Part shown: positions 1 through 9,055 of the stretch, piece after piece
Layout of the letters: every line of letters begins with the position of its first letter
Numbering within the stretch: position 1 is the stretch's first letter
Assembly (NCBI RefSeq): GCF_030407455.1
Contig: NZ_JASDDJ010000033.1
Location: forward strand, 1 to 34,495
DNA from: Psychrobacter sp. 5A.1
Lineage (GTDB): Bacteria; Pseudomonadota; Gammaproteobacteria; Pseudomonadales; Moraxellaceae
Reading direction: 5' to 3'
DNA length: 34,495 bases
Position numbers and translations under genes: made by a program
Notes under the pieces: generated by a model
The model's database searches: none
What the model was told of the DNA's origin: nothing
Seen by the model: the letters and a program-made list of their open reading frames with translations, nothing else

Positions 1-190
1 ATAACCTCAAATATATCATCTTGCTTCGGCTGTCACCCCTCCTTTAATTCCTCAGCATACTTTTTGATACACCACCATTTATTTTATATCAAAGGGATAT
101 ATGGTTTTTTGCTGTCTATTTTAGCTTATCATCGTAGTTAGCATTTATTTACAAAAATCATAAATTTAGACTGTTACCACCATGGAAAAC

Positions 191-199
191 TGTTATAAT
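191..199 (+). promoter_or_regulatory. Extended -10 promoter for the cold-shock gene
   Basis: The sequence shows TG-T-TATAAT, an extended -10 element with a perfect hexamer at 194-199. No good -35 hexamer lies 16-18 bases upstream, which is typical of extended -10 promoters. Transcription from about 206 would give a leader of about 150 nt before the ATG at 357. Long structured leaders are known for cspA-type genes, where they govern cold-dependent stability and translation. Applying that here is inference. Confidence 0.5.
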
Positions 200-356
200 C
201 AGGCTGTACTTAAAGTATTTGAGGTAAAAAATTCGAGTTTTCTCTAAGATTATTTAGAATTTTTGACCGCCGCATTTAGCAAAAAATACTCAGGTATATA
301 TCAATTAATCGGTGATGACACAAGTCTCGCCAACAGTTAAAGAGTCAGGAAAATTT

Positions 357-569
357 ATGTCAGATAAAGTTGAAGGCACTGTAAAGTGGTTTAATGAAGC
401 TAAAGGTTTTGGTTTTATCGCTCAAGACAATGGCGGACAAGACGTATTCGCTCACTACAGCGCTATCCAAGGTAACGGTTTCAAAACTCTAGCCGAAGGC
501 CAAAAAGTGTCTTTCATCTTAGGTGATGGCAAAAAAGGCCCACAAGCTGAGCAAATCGAAGCTATCTAA
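357..569 (+). CDS. Cold-shock protein, CspA family
   Basis: The gene encodes a 70-residue single-domain cold-shock protein, an OB-fold binder of single-stranded RNA and DNA that acts in the cytoplasm as an RNA chaperone. The RNP1 motif (KGFGFIAQ) and RNP2 motif (DVFAHYSAI) are both present, and the length is that of the family. I chose the ATG at 357 because AGGA lies 6 bases upstream and the family begins about six residues before KWFN. A GTG at 312 would add 15 residues that do not belong to the fold. The gene is monocistronic: it has its own extended -10 promoter, a leader of about 150 nt and a strong terminator at 689-716. Which Csp paralogue it is cannot be decided from the sequence alone. 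Confidence 0.95.
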   Translation: MSDKVEGTVKWFNEAKGFGFIAQDNGGQDVFAHYSAIQGNGFKTLAEGQKVSFILGDGKKGPQAEQIEAI

Positions 570-688
570 TTTCTATTAGTGATTGAGCAGACTGTTTTTC
601 AGTGAGCTTGATTACAATGAAATTATCAATACGCATTGATTACTTTGTTTGTTAAAACAATAAAAATACTGTATCGACTTTAAAAAGA

Positions 689-716
689 AGCAACCTCTCA
701 TCAGGTTGCTTTTTTT
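689..716 (+). terminator. Rho-independent terminator of the csp gene
   Basis: The perfect 8-bp stem AGCAACCT/AGGTTGCT with a 6-nt loop is followed by six T residues. It lies 120 bases after the cold-shock stop codon and before the DUF421 gene, so the two are separate transcription units. Confidence 0.9.
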
Positions 717-821
717 ATGGCATTTTTTTGTAATGAGAAAAAGGCATTGATTTTGACGGTTAACATCATCAGTTAATAACGGATACTGGTTTAATAAAGA
801 TGTAATAAATAAGGTTGTATT

Positions 822-1391
822 ATGAAGTGGGAGAATTGGCTTTCAATTGACTGGCAACAGGTGCTCGGGATTTCTTTATCTGCAGTGGGCTTTTATGTAG
901 GGTTGATGCTGTTTACTAGACTGATGGGTCTGCGCAGTTTTTCCAAGTTATCCAGCCATGATTTTGCGATGACCGTTGGTATTGGTAGTATATTGGCATC
1001 GACTGTGCTGTCAGATAAGCCATCTCTACTGCAAGGGTTGTTTGCGGTCGCGGTATTGTTTTTGATTCAGGGCGTTATCTCAGTTATTAGACGCAAAATA
1101 AAACCGCTAAAGTCTTTGATAGACAATCAGGCTATTATTTTAATGGCTCATGGCAAGTATTTAGAAGACAACTTAAAAGAAGCCAATCTTAGCACCAGCG
1201 ATGTGCAAGAGGTTCTACGTAAAAATGGTATTAAAGCCAAAACGGAAGTGTTTGCAGTGATTATGGAGACGACAGGTGATATGAGTGTCATCAAAAATAA
1301 TAGCGTCGAACCTGACTGGTCTTTATTTGATGACATACGTGACAGTGAATTATTGCTTGGTACTGGTAAAGATGGCAAGTCATCGATCTAG
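822..1391 (+). CDS. DUF421 (YetF-type) membrane protein
   Basis: The 189-residue protein has three predicted membrane segments at about residues 14-32, 48-62 and 68-88, followed by a soluble C-terminal part of about 100 residues. The stretch from TRLMGLRSF through SSHDFAMTVGIGSI is characteristic of the DUF421/YetF family. The biochemical role of that family is poorly defined; in Bacillus, YetF-like proteins are linked to spore and membrane physiology. The length is normal for the shorter gammaproteobacterial members. It stands alone between the csp terminator and etfB. An AAGG lies upstream of the ATG. The assignment to the family is firm, but the function is not known. Confidence 0.85.
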   Translation: MKWENWLSIDWQQVLGISLSAVGFYVGLMLFTRLMGLRSFSKLSSHDFAMTVGIGSILASTVLSDKPSLLQGLFAVAVLFLIQGVISVIRRKIKPLKSLIDNQAIILMAHGKYLEDNLKEANLSTSDVQEVLRKNGIKAKTEVFAVIMETTGDMSVIKNNSVEPDWSLFDDIRDSELLLGTGKDGKSSI

Positions 1392-1840
1392 GCTTGTTAA
1401 CTATTCTTATCCGTTAACCTCAAAGAGATAAATAATAACAAAATATTAAGTAAAGCTAAGGCTTAGAATGCTATAAAGGAACGAGTATTTTAAGCTATTG
1501 AACAATGAAAATCGTAGAATGCGGTGCTTATAGACTATTTATTGTAGAATGGTGACAAATTTATGACGCATTATTCACGGCGTTGTCTTGACCTTATCTG
1601 CCTGCTGACGCAAGATACATAGGTCTGATAATAACGGTTGGCTTAGCTTTAGCAGATTTCATTAGTAAGGAATACAATGCTAATATGTTTTTGGATATTG
1701 GCTCATCTTTCTTAGTTAACCATATTCTGTTGATGTAGTAATAACCTTGAGCAGTATTTTGAACGACAATTTGAACCACAACGAACCTTTGGTTCTTAAC
1801 TGACAATTTTTAACTCATAACATTAATAAACGAGGAACGT
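1392..1840. other. Intergenic region upstream of etfB
   Basis: These 449 bases hold no convincing gene. A TTGACC at 1588-1593 with weak -10 candidates (CAAGAT at 1611, spacing 17) could be an etfB promoter. Three short copies of TAGAATG occur at about 1464, 1515 and 1545 without an obvious role. A 70-codon frame on the minus strand (1594-1806) starts with TTG, has no ribosome-binding site and resembles nothing I know. Confidence 0.4.
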
Positions 1841-2590
1841 ATGAAAGCATTAGTAGCGGTCAAGCGTGTCATTGATTATAACGTAAAAGTTCGTGTAAAA
1901 GCCGACAACTCTGGCGTTGACTTATCAAACACTAAAATGTCAATCAACCCTTTCGATGAAATCGCAGTAGAAGAAGCGGTTCGTCTAAAAGAAGCTGGCG
2001 TCATTGATGAGATCATTGTTGCTTCAATCGGTCCAAAAGAGTCACAAGAGCAGATTCGTGCAGCCCTAGCGCTAGGTGCTGACCGTGGTGTGTTAGTCGT
2101 AAGTGACGAAAAACCATATCCATTGCAAGTTGCCAAGATTCTAAAAAGTATTGCTGAAACTGAAAGCACTGATATTATCTTATTAGGTAAGCAAGCGATT
2201 GATGATGACAACAACCAAACTGGTCAGATGCTAGCCGCATTGATGGGTATCGGTCAGGGTACGTTTGCATCAGAAGTAAAAGTTGAAGGCGACAAAGTAA
2301 ACGTAACGCGTGAAATCGATGGCGGCCTACAAACCGTTGCCCTTGATTTACCAGCAGTCATCACGACTGATCTACGTTTGAATGAGCCACGTTATGCTAA
2401 ATTGCCTAACATCATGAAAGCGAAGAAAAAGCCACTTGATGAGAAAACGCCAGCGGATTTTGGTGTTGATATGACCTCTAAGCAAGAGATTATTAAAGTC
2501 GTGCCACCTGCTGACCGTAAAGCTGGTATTACAGTAGGGTCAGTTGATGAGTTGGTCGATAAGCTAAGAAACGAAGCAAAAGTCATTTAA
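1841..2590 (+). CDS. etfB: Electron transfer flavoprotein, beta subunit
   Basis: The 249-residue protein is the small ETF subunit, which carries AMP. With EtfA it takes electrons from acyl-CoA and other flavin dehydrogenases in the cytoplasm and passes them to ETF:ubiquinone oxidoreductase. The sequence shows the N-terminal [12 protein letters not shown], the [19 protein letters not shown] segment, the nucleotide-binding stretch [16 protein letters not shown] and the beta-subunit signature [20 protein letters not shown], which runs into [19 protein letters not shown]. The ATG is preceded by GAGGAAC. EtfA follows after 152 bases, so cotranscription is likely, although a TTGTAC-N17-TAGATA at 2688-2716 could give etfA its own promoter. 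The ETF:quinone oxidoreductase gene is not in the window. Confidence 0.97.
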   Translation: MKALVAVKRVIDYNVKVRVKADNSGVDLSNTKMSINPFDEIAVEEAVRLKEAGVIDEIIVASIGPKESQEQIRAALALGADRGVLVVSDEKPYPLQVAKILKSIAETESTDIILLGKQAIDDDNNQTGQMLAALMGIGQGTFASEVKVEGDKVNVTREIDGGLQTVALDLPAVITTDLRLNEPRYAKLPNIMKAKKKPLDEKTPADFGVDMTSKQEIIKVVPPADRKAGITVGSVDELVDKLRNEAKVI

Positions 2591-2742
2591 TGTTTTAATG
2601 ATTGGATACTTCGCTACGGCATATCCTGTACAAGGCTGTGAATTTGACTGCTTTATTTCATATTAAATGATAGTTGCTCAAATAGCTTTGTACACAAACA
2701 ACCGCATGAATAGATAATACGAATATATAAAGGACTAAAACC

Positions 2743-3675
2743 ATGGCAATTTTGGTATATGCAGAACATGACAATGCCAGTCTAAAAAAGGCAACTTTAA
2801 ATACTATCGCTGCTGCTAAACAAATGGGCGATGATATCCATGTATTAGTCGCTGGTAGCGGGGCACAAGCAGTTGCAGATGAAGCCGCTAAAGCTGAAGG
2901 CGTGACTAAAGTACTATTGGCTGACAACGCTGCTTATGAGCATCAATTGGCAGGCAACGTGGCGCTATTGGTTGCTGATATCGCTGGTGATTATAGTCAT
3001 ATTCTAGTGGCTGCAACCACTACTGGTAAAAACTTTATGCCACGCGTTGCTGCGTTGCTTGACGTAAGCATGCTGTCTGAAATCTCAGGTGTGGTAGATG
3101 CGCAGACATTTGAGCGTCCTATCTACGCAGGTAACGCGACAGCAACAGTAAGAACCTCAGAAGACAAAGTGGTACTGACAGTACGTACAACTGCGTTTGA
3201 CCCAGTGGCAAGCGAAGGTGGTTCAGCCACTGTTGAAACCATCGACAACGTACAAGAAACGGGTAAAGCTAGCTTCGTTAATGAAGAGATGGCTAAGTCT
3301 GATCGTCCAGAATTGACGTCAGCAAGTATTGTGGTTTCTGGTGGTCGCGCATTGGCAAACGGTGAAAACTTCACTAAGTACATCGAGCCATTGGCTGACA
3401 AATTAGGCGCTGCTGTTGGTGCATCACGTGCTGCAGTAGATGCAGGCTATGTACCAAACGATATGCAGGTCGGTCAAACGGGTAAGATTGTTGCACCAGA
3501 CTTATATATCGCAGCAGGTATTTCAGGCGCGATTCAGCATTTAGCGGGTATGAAAGATTCTAAAGTTATCGTTGCTATCAACAATGACCCAGAAGCACCT
3601 ATCGCTAGCGTTGCTGATTACTTCCTAGAAGCGGATTTGTTTGAAGCATTGCCTGAGCTAACCAGCAAGGTTTAA
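2743..3675 (+). CDS. etfA: Electron transfer flavoprotein, alpha subunit
   Basis: The 310-residue protein is the FAD-binding large subunit of ETF. Its N-terminal domain resembles EtfB. The C-terminal FAD domain (about residues 190-305) contains VVSGGRAL, then the signature GYVPNDMQVGQTGKIVAPDLY, AAGISGAIQHLAGMKDS and INNDPEAPI, as expected for the family. The start is supported by AAGGA about 8 bases upstream. It is the last gene of the etfBA unit. Its 3' untranslated region contains an elaborate palindrome (3695-3769) followed by a strong bidirectional terminator (3805-3839). Confidence 0.97.
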   Translation: MAILVYAEHDNASLKKATLNTIAAAKQMGDDIHVLVAGSGAQAVADEAAKAEGVTKVLLADNAAYEHQLAGNVALLVADIAGDYSHILVAATTTGKNFMPRVAALLDVSMLSEISGVVDAQTFERPIYAGNATATVRTSEDKVVLTVRTTAFDPVASEGGSATVETIDNVQETGKASFVNEEMAKSDRPELTSASIVVSGGRALANGENFTKYIEPLADKLGAAVGASRAAVDAGYVPNDMQVGQTGKIVAPDLYIAAGISGAIQHLAGMKDSKVIVAINNDPEAPIASVADYFLEADLFEALPELTSKV

Positions 3676-3694
3676 TATATAGTTACAGAACTAC

Positions 3695-3769
3695 TAAACG
3701 GCTACGGCGTTACCCTCCTTAGATGTACGACTGGTACAATCTGCAGTCGGCTGCCTTGTATCCGTTTTA
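3695..3769. repeat. Intergenic palindromic element downstream of etfA
   Basis: An outer inverted repeat TAAACGG (3695-3701)/CCGTTTTA (3762-3769) encloses an inner perfect 6-bp hairpin CGACTG (3728-3733)/CAGTCG (3744-3749) and the motif GTAC-N5-GTAC (3725-3737). There is no T tract, so this is not the terminator, which follows separately. A similarly built element lies after groEL (21958-22035). The etfB-etfA gap contains resembling fragments (GCTACGGC and TGTACAAGGCTG around 2610-2640). I interpret it as one copy of an intergenic repeat family; that is inference. Confidence 0.5.
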
Positions 3770-3804
3770 GACTTCTTTGACTATATCAGTAGTAGACAGA
3801 TAAT

Positions 3805-3839
3805 AAAAAACCCACTATTAAATGATAGTGGGTTTTTTT
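3805..3839. terminator. Bidirectional terminator, etfA and the rRNA methyltransferase gene
   Basis: The stem CCCACTAT/ATAGTGGG with a 6-nt loop is flanked by six A residues on the left and seven T residues on the right, so it can end transcription in both directions. It separates the convergent genes etfA (plus) and the TrmH-family gene (minus). Confidence 0.92.
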
Positions 3840-3881
3840 GTGCTTTACAGATAAGCTTTTAATCGCAGATATAAACCAAAG

Positions 3882-4676
3882 CTAAGAGTAGCTTCTTTGA
3901 CGCAAAGTTTCATACAGACATAGCGAGCCTGCAATGGCGACATTAAGGCTTTCTTGGCCATTTGGCTGTGGTAGAGCGATAGGCGTTGCACACTGCATTA
4001 GATCATCGCTAACACCTTGACCTTCATGACCCATAATCCAAGCCACAGGCGTAGATAAATCGTGATCGTAAATAATAGTATCTGTATGAGAGCTGGTCGC
4101 CAAAAGCGGCACTTGTACTTGATCTAAAATGGCCTGCGTACTCAAGCCTTCATAAATAGTCAGCGCAAACTGTGCACCCATACCTGCTCGTAGCGTCTTT
4201 GGAGACCAAGCTTGCGCAGTCGCGCTGGTGCATAGGATGTTATTAATACCGACAGCTGCTGCCGTACGTAGTAGCGTACCAACATTACCGCTATCTTGTA
4301 CGTCATTGAGAATTAGGCAGTCTTCATTGATCATCGATAAGCTAGGCGTTGGTATTTTAATGACGGCCATGATATCGATGCCAGTGCCCAAGCTACGAAT
4401 ACTCTCATAAAGTGAGTCTGACAAAGTAAGAATAGGCGTATAAGTGGGTAGACGAGTCAATACCTGCTGAACTTCAGGGTGGGTGCGCGCCGATTCAGAC
4501 AGTAGTATCTGAACAAAGGGATAGTCGCTACGCAGTGCAGCATCTATCAAATGGACGCCTTCTATGACTGTCTGACCATGCTTTTTACGCTGGCGTGCTT
4601 GTGACAACAGTGCTTTTACGAGCTTCACGGTTGTGTTCTTATCTGAGGTAATCAGCTCGGTGGGATTTAGTACCAT
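3882..4676 (-). CDS. TrmH/SpoU-family (SPOUT) RNA methyltransferase
   Basis: The 264-residue protein is a SAM-dependent 2'-O-ribose methyltransferase of the SPOUT class, probably acting on rRNA. The N-terminal substrate-binding domain (about 1-105) includes RQRKKHGQTVIEGVHL. The knotted catalytic domain shows motif 1 at about 122-143 (LNDVQDSGNVGTLLRTAAAVG, with Asn124 and Arg137), motif 2 at 214-221 (IMGHEGQG) and motif 3 at 242-250 (ESLNVAIAG). The overall layout resembles TsnR/RlmB-like 23S rRNA methyltransferases. The exact target nucleotide cannot be read from the sequence, so I give no symbol. It lies 105 bases downstream of fbp on the same strand and may be read from the same transcript. 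Confidence 0.9.
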   Translation of the reverse strand: MVLNPTELITSDKNTTVKLVKALLSQARQRKKHGQTVIEGVHLIDAALRSDYPFVQILLSESARTHPEVQQVLTRLPTYTPILTLSDSLYESIRSLGTGIDIMAVIKIPTPSLSMINEDCLILNDVQDSGNVGTLLRTAAAVGINNILCTSATAQAWSPKTLRAGMGAQFALTIYEGLSTQAILDQVQVPLLATSSHTDTIIYDHDLSTPVAWIMGHEGQGVSDDLMQCATPIALPQPNGQESLNVAIAGSLCLYETLRQRSYS

Positions 4677-4781
4677 AGTGGATCGCTTAGAGTAGACTGA
4701 AGGAATTGTTTGGACAGCCAGCAGAATGCTTATTATTGATTTAGCATTCTACTGATTATCTTTAACATGTGCTCAAATCAA

Positions 4782-5765
4782 TTATTTTTCAGAATAATTT
4801 ACGTGCAAGTTTTTAACATAATCGACTTCATTTTTGCTTCCCAGTACGACAGGGACACGTTGATGAATATCAGTTGGATCAATATCTAAGATACGGTTGA
4901 CCGCATCCGTGGCTCCGCCGCCAGCACGCTCAATCAATAAGCTCATTGGATTGGATTCATACATCAAACGTAACTTGCCCGCTTTGTGAGCGTATTTGGT
5001 ATCAAACGGATAGGTAAATAGACCACCGCGGCATAGAATGCGATGCACATCACCAACCATGGCAGCGACCCAGCGTGTATTAAAATCGCGACCACGTATA
5101 CCGGCTTCGCCAGCAATCAGCTCGTCGATGTATTGCTGCATCGGTGCGCGCCAATAGCGATAGTTTGAGCTATTGATAGCATATTCACTGGTATCAGCAT
5201 CAATTTGCACATTGTCTTCTATGAGTACATAATCACCCGTATCTGGATCTAGGCTGAACATCACCACATTTTCAGTTATCGTTAGTGCAAGTACGGTTGA
5301 GGTACCATATAACAAATAACCGGCTGCTAGCTGTTTGTTACCTGCCTGTAGATAGTCGCTGTTTTCACTGGTTTGACCTTGACGCTCATACGGTAAAACA
5401 GAAAAAATCGTACCTACTGCCATATTGATATCGATATTGGATGAGCCATCTAGTGGGTCAAATAAAACCAATAGGCTACCGTCATCATTAGCAGGGGTGG
5501 CATCATCGAGCTCTTCTGAAGCAACGCCTGCACAGTGCGTGTTTTTTGCCAATGCATCTAGCAGTAAGTCATTGGCCAATACGTCTAGTTTTTTCTGATC
5601 TTCGCCTTGGACGTTTTGATTGCCCGCTTCGCCCAAGATATCTGCCAGAGCGCCTTTTCTGAGTAGCTGTGAAATCGTCTTGCCGACATCAGTGACGGTA
5701 GTAATCACGTCGTTTAGGGCAGGGCTAGTGGCATGTTGGTTTAGATAATCTGCTAAGGTCGTCAT
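4782..5765 (-). CDS. fbp: Fructose-1,6-bisphosphatase, class I
   Basis: The 327-residue enzyme hydrolyses fructose 1,6-bisphosphate to fructose 6-phosphate in gluconeogenesis, using Mg2+ in the cytoplasm. The metal- and phosphate-binding residues are present: [19 protein letters not shown] (about 48-66), ASEELDD (82-88), [10 protein letters not shown] (103-112), NSSNYRYW, and the C-terminal [21 protein letters not shown] with the active-site Glu. The length matches the roughly 330-residue enterobacterial enzyme. A GGAAG lies 4 bases before the ATG. The gene is divergent from pyrB across 389 bases. Its own leader contains a hairpin at 5832-5861. Confidence 0.96.
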   Translation of the reverse strand: MTTLADYLNQHATSPALNDVITTVTDVGKTISQLLRKGALADILGEAGNQNVQGEDQKKLDVLANDLLLDALAKNTHCAGVASEELDDATPANDDGSLLVLFDPLDGSSNIDINMAVGTIFSVLPYERQGQTSENSDYLQAGNKQLAAGYLLYGTSTVLALTITENVVMFSLDPDTGDYVLIEDNVQIDADTSEYAINSSNYRYWRAPMQQYIDELIAGEAGIRGRDFNTRWVAAMVGDVHRILCRGGLFTYPFDTKYAHKAGKLRLMYESNPMSLLIERAGGGATDAVNRILDIDPTDIHQRVPVVLGSKNEVDYVKNLHVNYSEK

Positions 5766-6154
5766 AAGGCTTCCTAAAAAATGGTATGGAAATTAAAAGA
5801 ACGGATGGGTATCAAAATAAAGGAGTAGGTGGCATTTAGCACACCCTAAATGGGTAAATGCTTAAATAGCCTGTATGGTATCTTTGTCCCGACCACAAAA
5901 TCGGCTACACTATATCTATTGTTATTCATTTATAGTTTTGTCAGAATTATTCTCTATGAGAATACAGCATGTCTACTTATGCTTTCTGATTGTCTGCTGA
6001 GGCTGTTTTCTGGACGAATGTGATTATGGTAAATTGTAGCAAATAAGCGTCAAAATGTCCTTTGTATCTATGCCTATCAGTGATAAATGATCGAACAAAG
6101 ATGAATAAGTGATTACTATAGACTCATATAAACCCACAATAAAGACTCGCCATT
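5766..6154. other. Divergent fbp/pyrB control region
   Basis: These 389 bases lie between the divergent fbp and pyrB genes and contain no gene. Possible plus-strand promoters for pyrB are TTGTCC-N16-TACACT (5884-5911) and the weaker TTGTCA-N17-AATACA (5938-5966). On the fbp side an inverted repeat GCATTTA (5832-5838)/TAAATGC (5855-5861), with CCC/GGG pairing inside it, could be an operator or leader hairpin. I see no clear pyrimidine-responsive attenuator ahead of pyrB. Confidence 0.4.
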
Positions 6155-7228
6155 ATGTCAAATTCTATCGATAGTAGCGCTACACAACCAGTCTCACCGA
6201 CTGATTATGCAAAATTTGATCCCGATACGATTCACCAACGGCTCAATACGTCACTGAGTCACCCGCAGCTCAACCCTGATGGTAGTATTCGGCATTTCTT
6301 GGGTGTTGAGGGTCTCAATAAAGCACAGCTCAAAGCCATTATCGCAAAAGCAGAGACTTTCTTTGATGAAAACGGACAGTTAATCAATCGTCCTGAGCTA
6401 GATGGCTATACGGTGATGAATTTGTTCTTTGAACCATCGACTCGTACACGGACGACATTCGAGGTGGCAGAAAAACGCTTGGGTGCCAATGTACTCAATA
6501 TCGATATCGAACGCTCTAGCACCAAAAAAGGCGAGAGTCTGCGTGATACGCTGTGGAATCTACAAGCGATGACTGCGGATATCTTTGTGGTCCGACATTC
6601 AGCTTCGGGTGCCGCGCATTTTATGGCAACAGAAGTGACCCCTGATATCGCAATCATTAATGGCGGTGATGGCTGGCATGCGCATCCTACTCAAGGGATG
6701 CTCGATATGTTGACCATTCACCGTGAGGCACCGCGCCCATTTGAAGAACTTTCTGTCGCAATCGTTGGTGATATTAAGCACTCACGGGTAGCGCGTTCTG
6801 ATATCAGTGCGTTGCAAACGCTAGGTGTGACAGATATTCGTGTCTGCGCACCACGTACTTTACTACCCAAAGGTATTGCGCGTTTTGGTGTGCAGGTGTA
6901 TGAAAACATGGATGAGTGTGTCACTGATTGTGATGTCATTATGGGATTAAGAATACAAAATGAGCGTATCGGCTCGCCACTATTGGCATCATCAAGTGAA
7001 TACTATAAGCATTATGGGATCACGCCAGAGCGCGTAGCTCTCGCTAAGCCTGATGCATTGGTTATGCATCCAGGGCCGATGAATCGTGGTGTTGAGATTG
7101 CCTCTAGTGTGGCTGATGGCGCACAATCCGTTATCTTAAAGCAGGTAAATAACGGTATCGCCATTCGTATGGCGGTCTTGTCGCTTGCGATGGAAGGTCA
7201 GCGTGCTCATCAAGCGGCTGGCAAGTAA
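6155..7228 (+). CDS. pyrB: Aspartate carbamoyltransferase catalytic chain
   Basis: The 357-residue enzyme condenses carbamoyl phosphate and aspartate, the first committed step of pyrimidine synthesis. The carbamoyl-phosphate site [13 protein letters not shown] lies at 91-103, followed by [16 protein letters not shown], the HPTQ segment ([16 protein letters not shown]), [15 protein letters not shown] and MHPGPMNRG. The protein is about 45 residues longer than E. coli PyrB, all at the N terminus. N-terminal extensions of this kind are known in Pseudomonas-type class A enzymes, where the catalytic chain binds nucleotide effectors itself and assembles with an inactive dihydroorotase (PyrC') instead of PyrI. 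The pyrC' gene follows after 58 bases, which fits that model. Confidence 0.95.
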   Translation: MSNSIDSSATQPVSPTDYAKFDPDTIHQRLNTSLSHPQLNPDGSIRHFLGVEGLNKAQLKAIIAKAETFFDENGQLINRPELDGYTVMNLFFEPSTRTRTTFEVAEKRLGANVLNIDIERSSTKKGESLRDTLWNLQAMTADIFVVRHSASGAAHFMATEVTPDIAIINGGDGWHAHPTQGMLDMLTIHREAPRPFEELSVAIVGDIKHSRVARSDISALQTLGVTDIRVCAPRTLLPKGIARFGVQVYENMDECVTDCDVIMGLRIQNERIGSPLLASSSEYYKHYGITPERVALAKPDALVMHPGPMNRGVEIASSVADGAQSVILKQVNNGIAIRMAVLSLAMEGQRAHQAAGK

Positions 7229-7286
7229 CCGTCTATCGCGCGACTTGTTCTCATTTATTTCATTTTATTGATACGGTAATAACGTT

Positions 7287-8498
7287 ATGTCTACCATGCT
7301 TAATACTGATGTACCCATCCTTAATCATTTACCAAAAGCATTTAAAGATGCGCTGCCGCAAACAGTAACAGATAAACTGTCTACACTCGATTCTGGCCGT
7401 GAGATGTGGTTACTACCACCATTGGTAGATCTTTGCGCGCGCTTGCGTGAGCCAGGCCAACAGCAACACGGTACGCTAAAATCAGAAGGCAGCGCTGCCC
7501 GTAGTAATGGGTTTTTGCATGTGGTGACGCCACCTGATACCAATCCTATTTTAGAAAATGGCTCACTTTTAAAGGGCTTGCGTGAGCGCGCTTTGAGTGA
7601 TGGTGGTATTTATTTACATATCTTGGGTGCATTGACCACAGGGTTAGAGGGCGAACGACCATCTAATATTGCAGGGCTTAAAAAGGGTGGCTGTATCGCG
7701 GTATCCAATGCGCGTAGACCCTTTCGCAATGACCTAGTACTGCTACGCACACTAGAATACGCGGCGACTTTTGGTATGAAAGTATTCTTTTATCCTAATG
7801 AGCCAAGTTTGTCTGGAGACGGCGTAGCACATGAGGGTTATATTGCTTCTTACCATGGTCTGCAAGGGATTCCTTGGATTGCGGAAACAGTGGCACTGTC
7901 TACGCAGCTACTGATGGTTGAGGAGACGGGAATCGCGGCCCATTTTAGTCAGCTATCCTGTAAGTCCTCTATCGAGCTCATGCGCTGGGCAAAAGATAAA
8001 GGGTTGCCTGTTACGTGTGATGTTGCTATGCATCAGCTTTACTTAACTGATGATAACCTTGAAGGCTTTAATGCTCAGGCTTACGTATTACCACCACTAC
8101 GTAGTAATACTGACCAGCAAGCCATCCGCCGTGGATTAAAAGATGGGACCATCGATGCCATCTGTAGTCATCATGAGCCACTAAACAGTACGGCTAAAAA
8201 AGCGCCGTTTGCTGAGAGTACGCCAGGTATCTCAAACTTCGATACCTTTATGGCACTGGCCTGTCAGCTGGTAAATGATGATGTATTAACCCTGTCGCAA
8301 TTGGTAGATAAAATCTGCCTGAATCCTGCAAAAATCGCTGGTATTAATGAGCAGTATGAAGCGATTGGCGGTGCAATATTGGTTGATCCCAATCTTGAAT
8401 GGCAAGTGACCGCGCAATCTATGCTATCGAATGGCAAAAACACGCCGTTTTTCAATCAGCAATTGCAAGGACGTGTTGTGGAGACATTCTTTGGCTAA
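7287..8498 (+). CDS. Dihydroorotase-like PyrC', probably non-catalytic
   Basis: The 403-residue protein belongs to the dihydroorotase branch of the amidohydrolases but lacks key metal ligands. The usual Asp-x-His-x-His-x-Arg motif reads DLCARLREPG at 48-57: both histidines are replaced (Cys50 and Arg52), while the substrate Arg54 and the REPG turn remain. The late Asp-His-Ala-Pro-His motif reads SHHEPL (near base 8165), so the catalytic Asp is also lost. In Pseudomonas and relatives such a protein, PyrC' (also called PyrX), is needed structurally to assemble active aspartate carbamoyltransferase. The position directly after pyrB supports the same role. Activity as a dihydroorotase is unlikely, and a true pyrC should exist elsewhere. 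Confidence 0.9.
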   Translation: MSTMLNTDVPILNHLPKAFKDALPQTVTDKLSTLDSGREMWLLPPLVDLCARLREPGQQQHGTLKSEGSAARSNGFLHVVTPPDTNPILENGSLLKGLRERALSDGGIYLHILGALTTGLEGERPSNIAGLKKGGCIAVSNARRPFRNDLVLLRTLEYAATFGMKVFFYPNEPSLSGDGVAHEGYIASYHGLQGIPWIAETVALSTQLLMVEETGIAAHFSQLSCKSSIELMRWAKDKGLPVTCDVAMHQLYLTDDNLEGFNAQAYVLPPLRSNTDQQAIRRGLKDGTIDAICSHHEPLNSTAKKAPFAESTPGISNFDTFMALACQLVNDDVLTLSQLVDKICLNPAKIAGINEQYEAIGGAILVDPNLEWQVTAQSMLSNGKNTPFFNQQLQGRVVETFFG

Positions 8499-8553
8499 TT
8501 TGCCCCGACAGGATGACAGTCTGCCGCCATCCTCGAAGGATAAAGGAGTTGCC

Positions 8554-9039
8554 ATGAATGGCCAACAAGAAAAATCGCGCAGTACGGCGAGTGAATCTAT
8601 CAAAGCGGTGGCCATTTATGAGGTAGTCAAAGGCGTTGGGGCGTTACTAGGAGCAGGGGCGTTGTGGTCGTGGCATACTGATCTTGAGCATTGGCTGACG
8701 ACAGCGACAGACTCTTGGCACCAAAACTTCGGTCATCTGCTTGCGCCGCAAATCGACAGTGCGGTACGTATTGCTCAGCAGGCAAGCAAAAACTGGCCGA
8801 TGTTTTTATTGTTGATAGTTGCTTATGCCAGTTTACGTTTCCTAGAAGCTTATGGCTTATGGCATGACAAAACATGGGCGTATTGGTTTGGGGTGCTAGG
8901 CTACGGGGTATTTATTCCTATAGAAATCTACTATTTGATAGTCAGCCCATTTGATTGGTTTAAGCTTGGAATACTGGTCTCTAATCTGCTCATTATTATT
9001 GTGGTTTATCGTAATATGAAACGGAAGGGTTTGATATAG
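8554..9039 (+). CDS. DUF2127 family membrane protein
   Basis: The 161-residue protein has a short polar N terminus, then hydrophobic segments at about residues 20-40, 81-98, 108-124 and 131-150, ending in a basic tail (NMKRKGLI). The pattern SIKAVAIYEVVKGVGALLGAGAL and RFLEAYGLWHDKTWAYW is typical of DUF2127. The function is unknown. The reading frame is open further upstream, but I place the start at 8554 because AAGGAG sits 5 bases before this ATG and the longer version would overlap pyrC' by 68 bases with a sequence foreign to the family. It lies 55 bases after pyrC', so it may be cotranscribed with pyrB-pyrC'. Confidence 0.85.
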   Translation: MNGQQEKSRSTASESIKAVAIYEVVKGVGALLGAGALWSWHTDLEHWLTTATDSWHQNFGHLLAPQIDSAVRIAQQASKNWPMFLLLIVAYASLRFLEAYGLWHDKTWAYWFGVLGYGVFIPIEIYYLIVSPFDWFKLGILVSNLLIIIVVYRNMKRKGLI

Positions 9040-9055
9040 CGTTTAAATTTAAGTC

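Noticed and set aside
1..120. Start of a divergent minus-strand gene at about position 19, and an inverted repeat TTTGATA/TATCAAA at 63-93
   Set aside because: Only six codons would lie in the window and the AAAGGAGG is 18 bases from the ATG. There is too little sequence to support a gene or an operator.
312..356. Extension of the cold-shock protein by 15 residues from a GTG at 312
   Set aside because: The family starts at the ATG 357, which has AGGA upstream; the extension lies inside the leader.
1594..1806. 70-codon minus-strand frame before etfB
   Set aside because: TTG start without a ribosome-binding site, no recognisable motif, and it fills the probable etfB promoter region.
8431..8553. 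Longer start for the DUF2127 protein overlapping pyrC'
   Set aside because: AAGGAG sits directly before the ATG at 8554, and the longer N terminus is just another frame of pyrC'.
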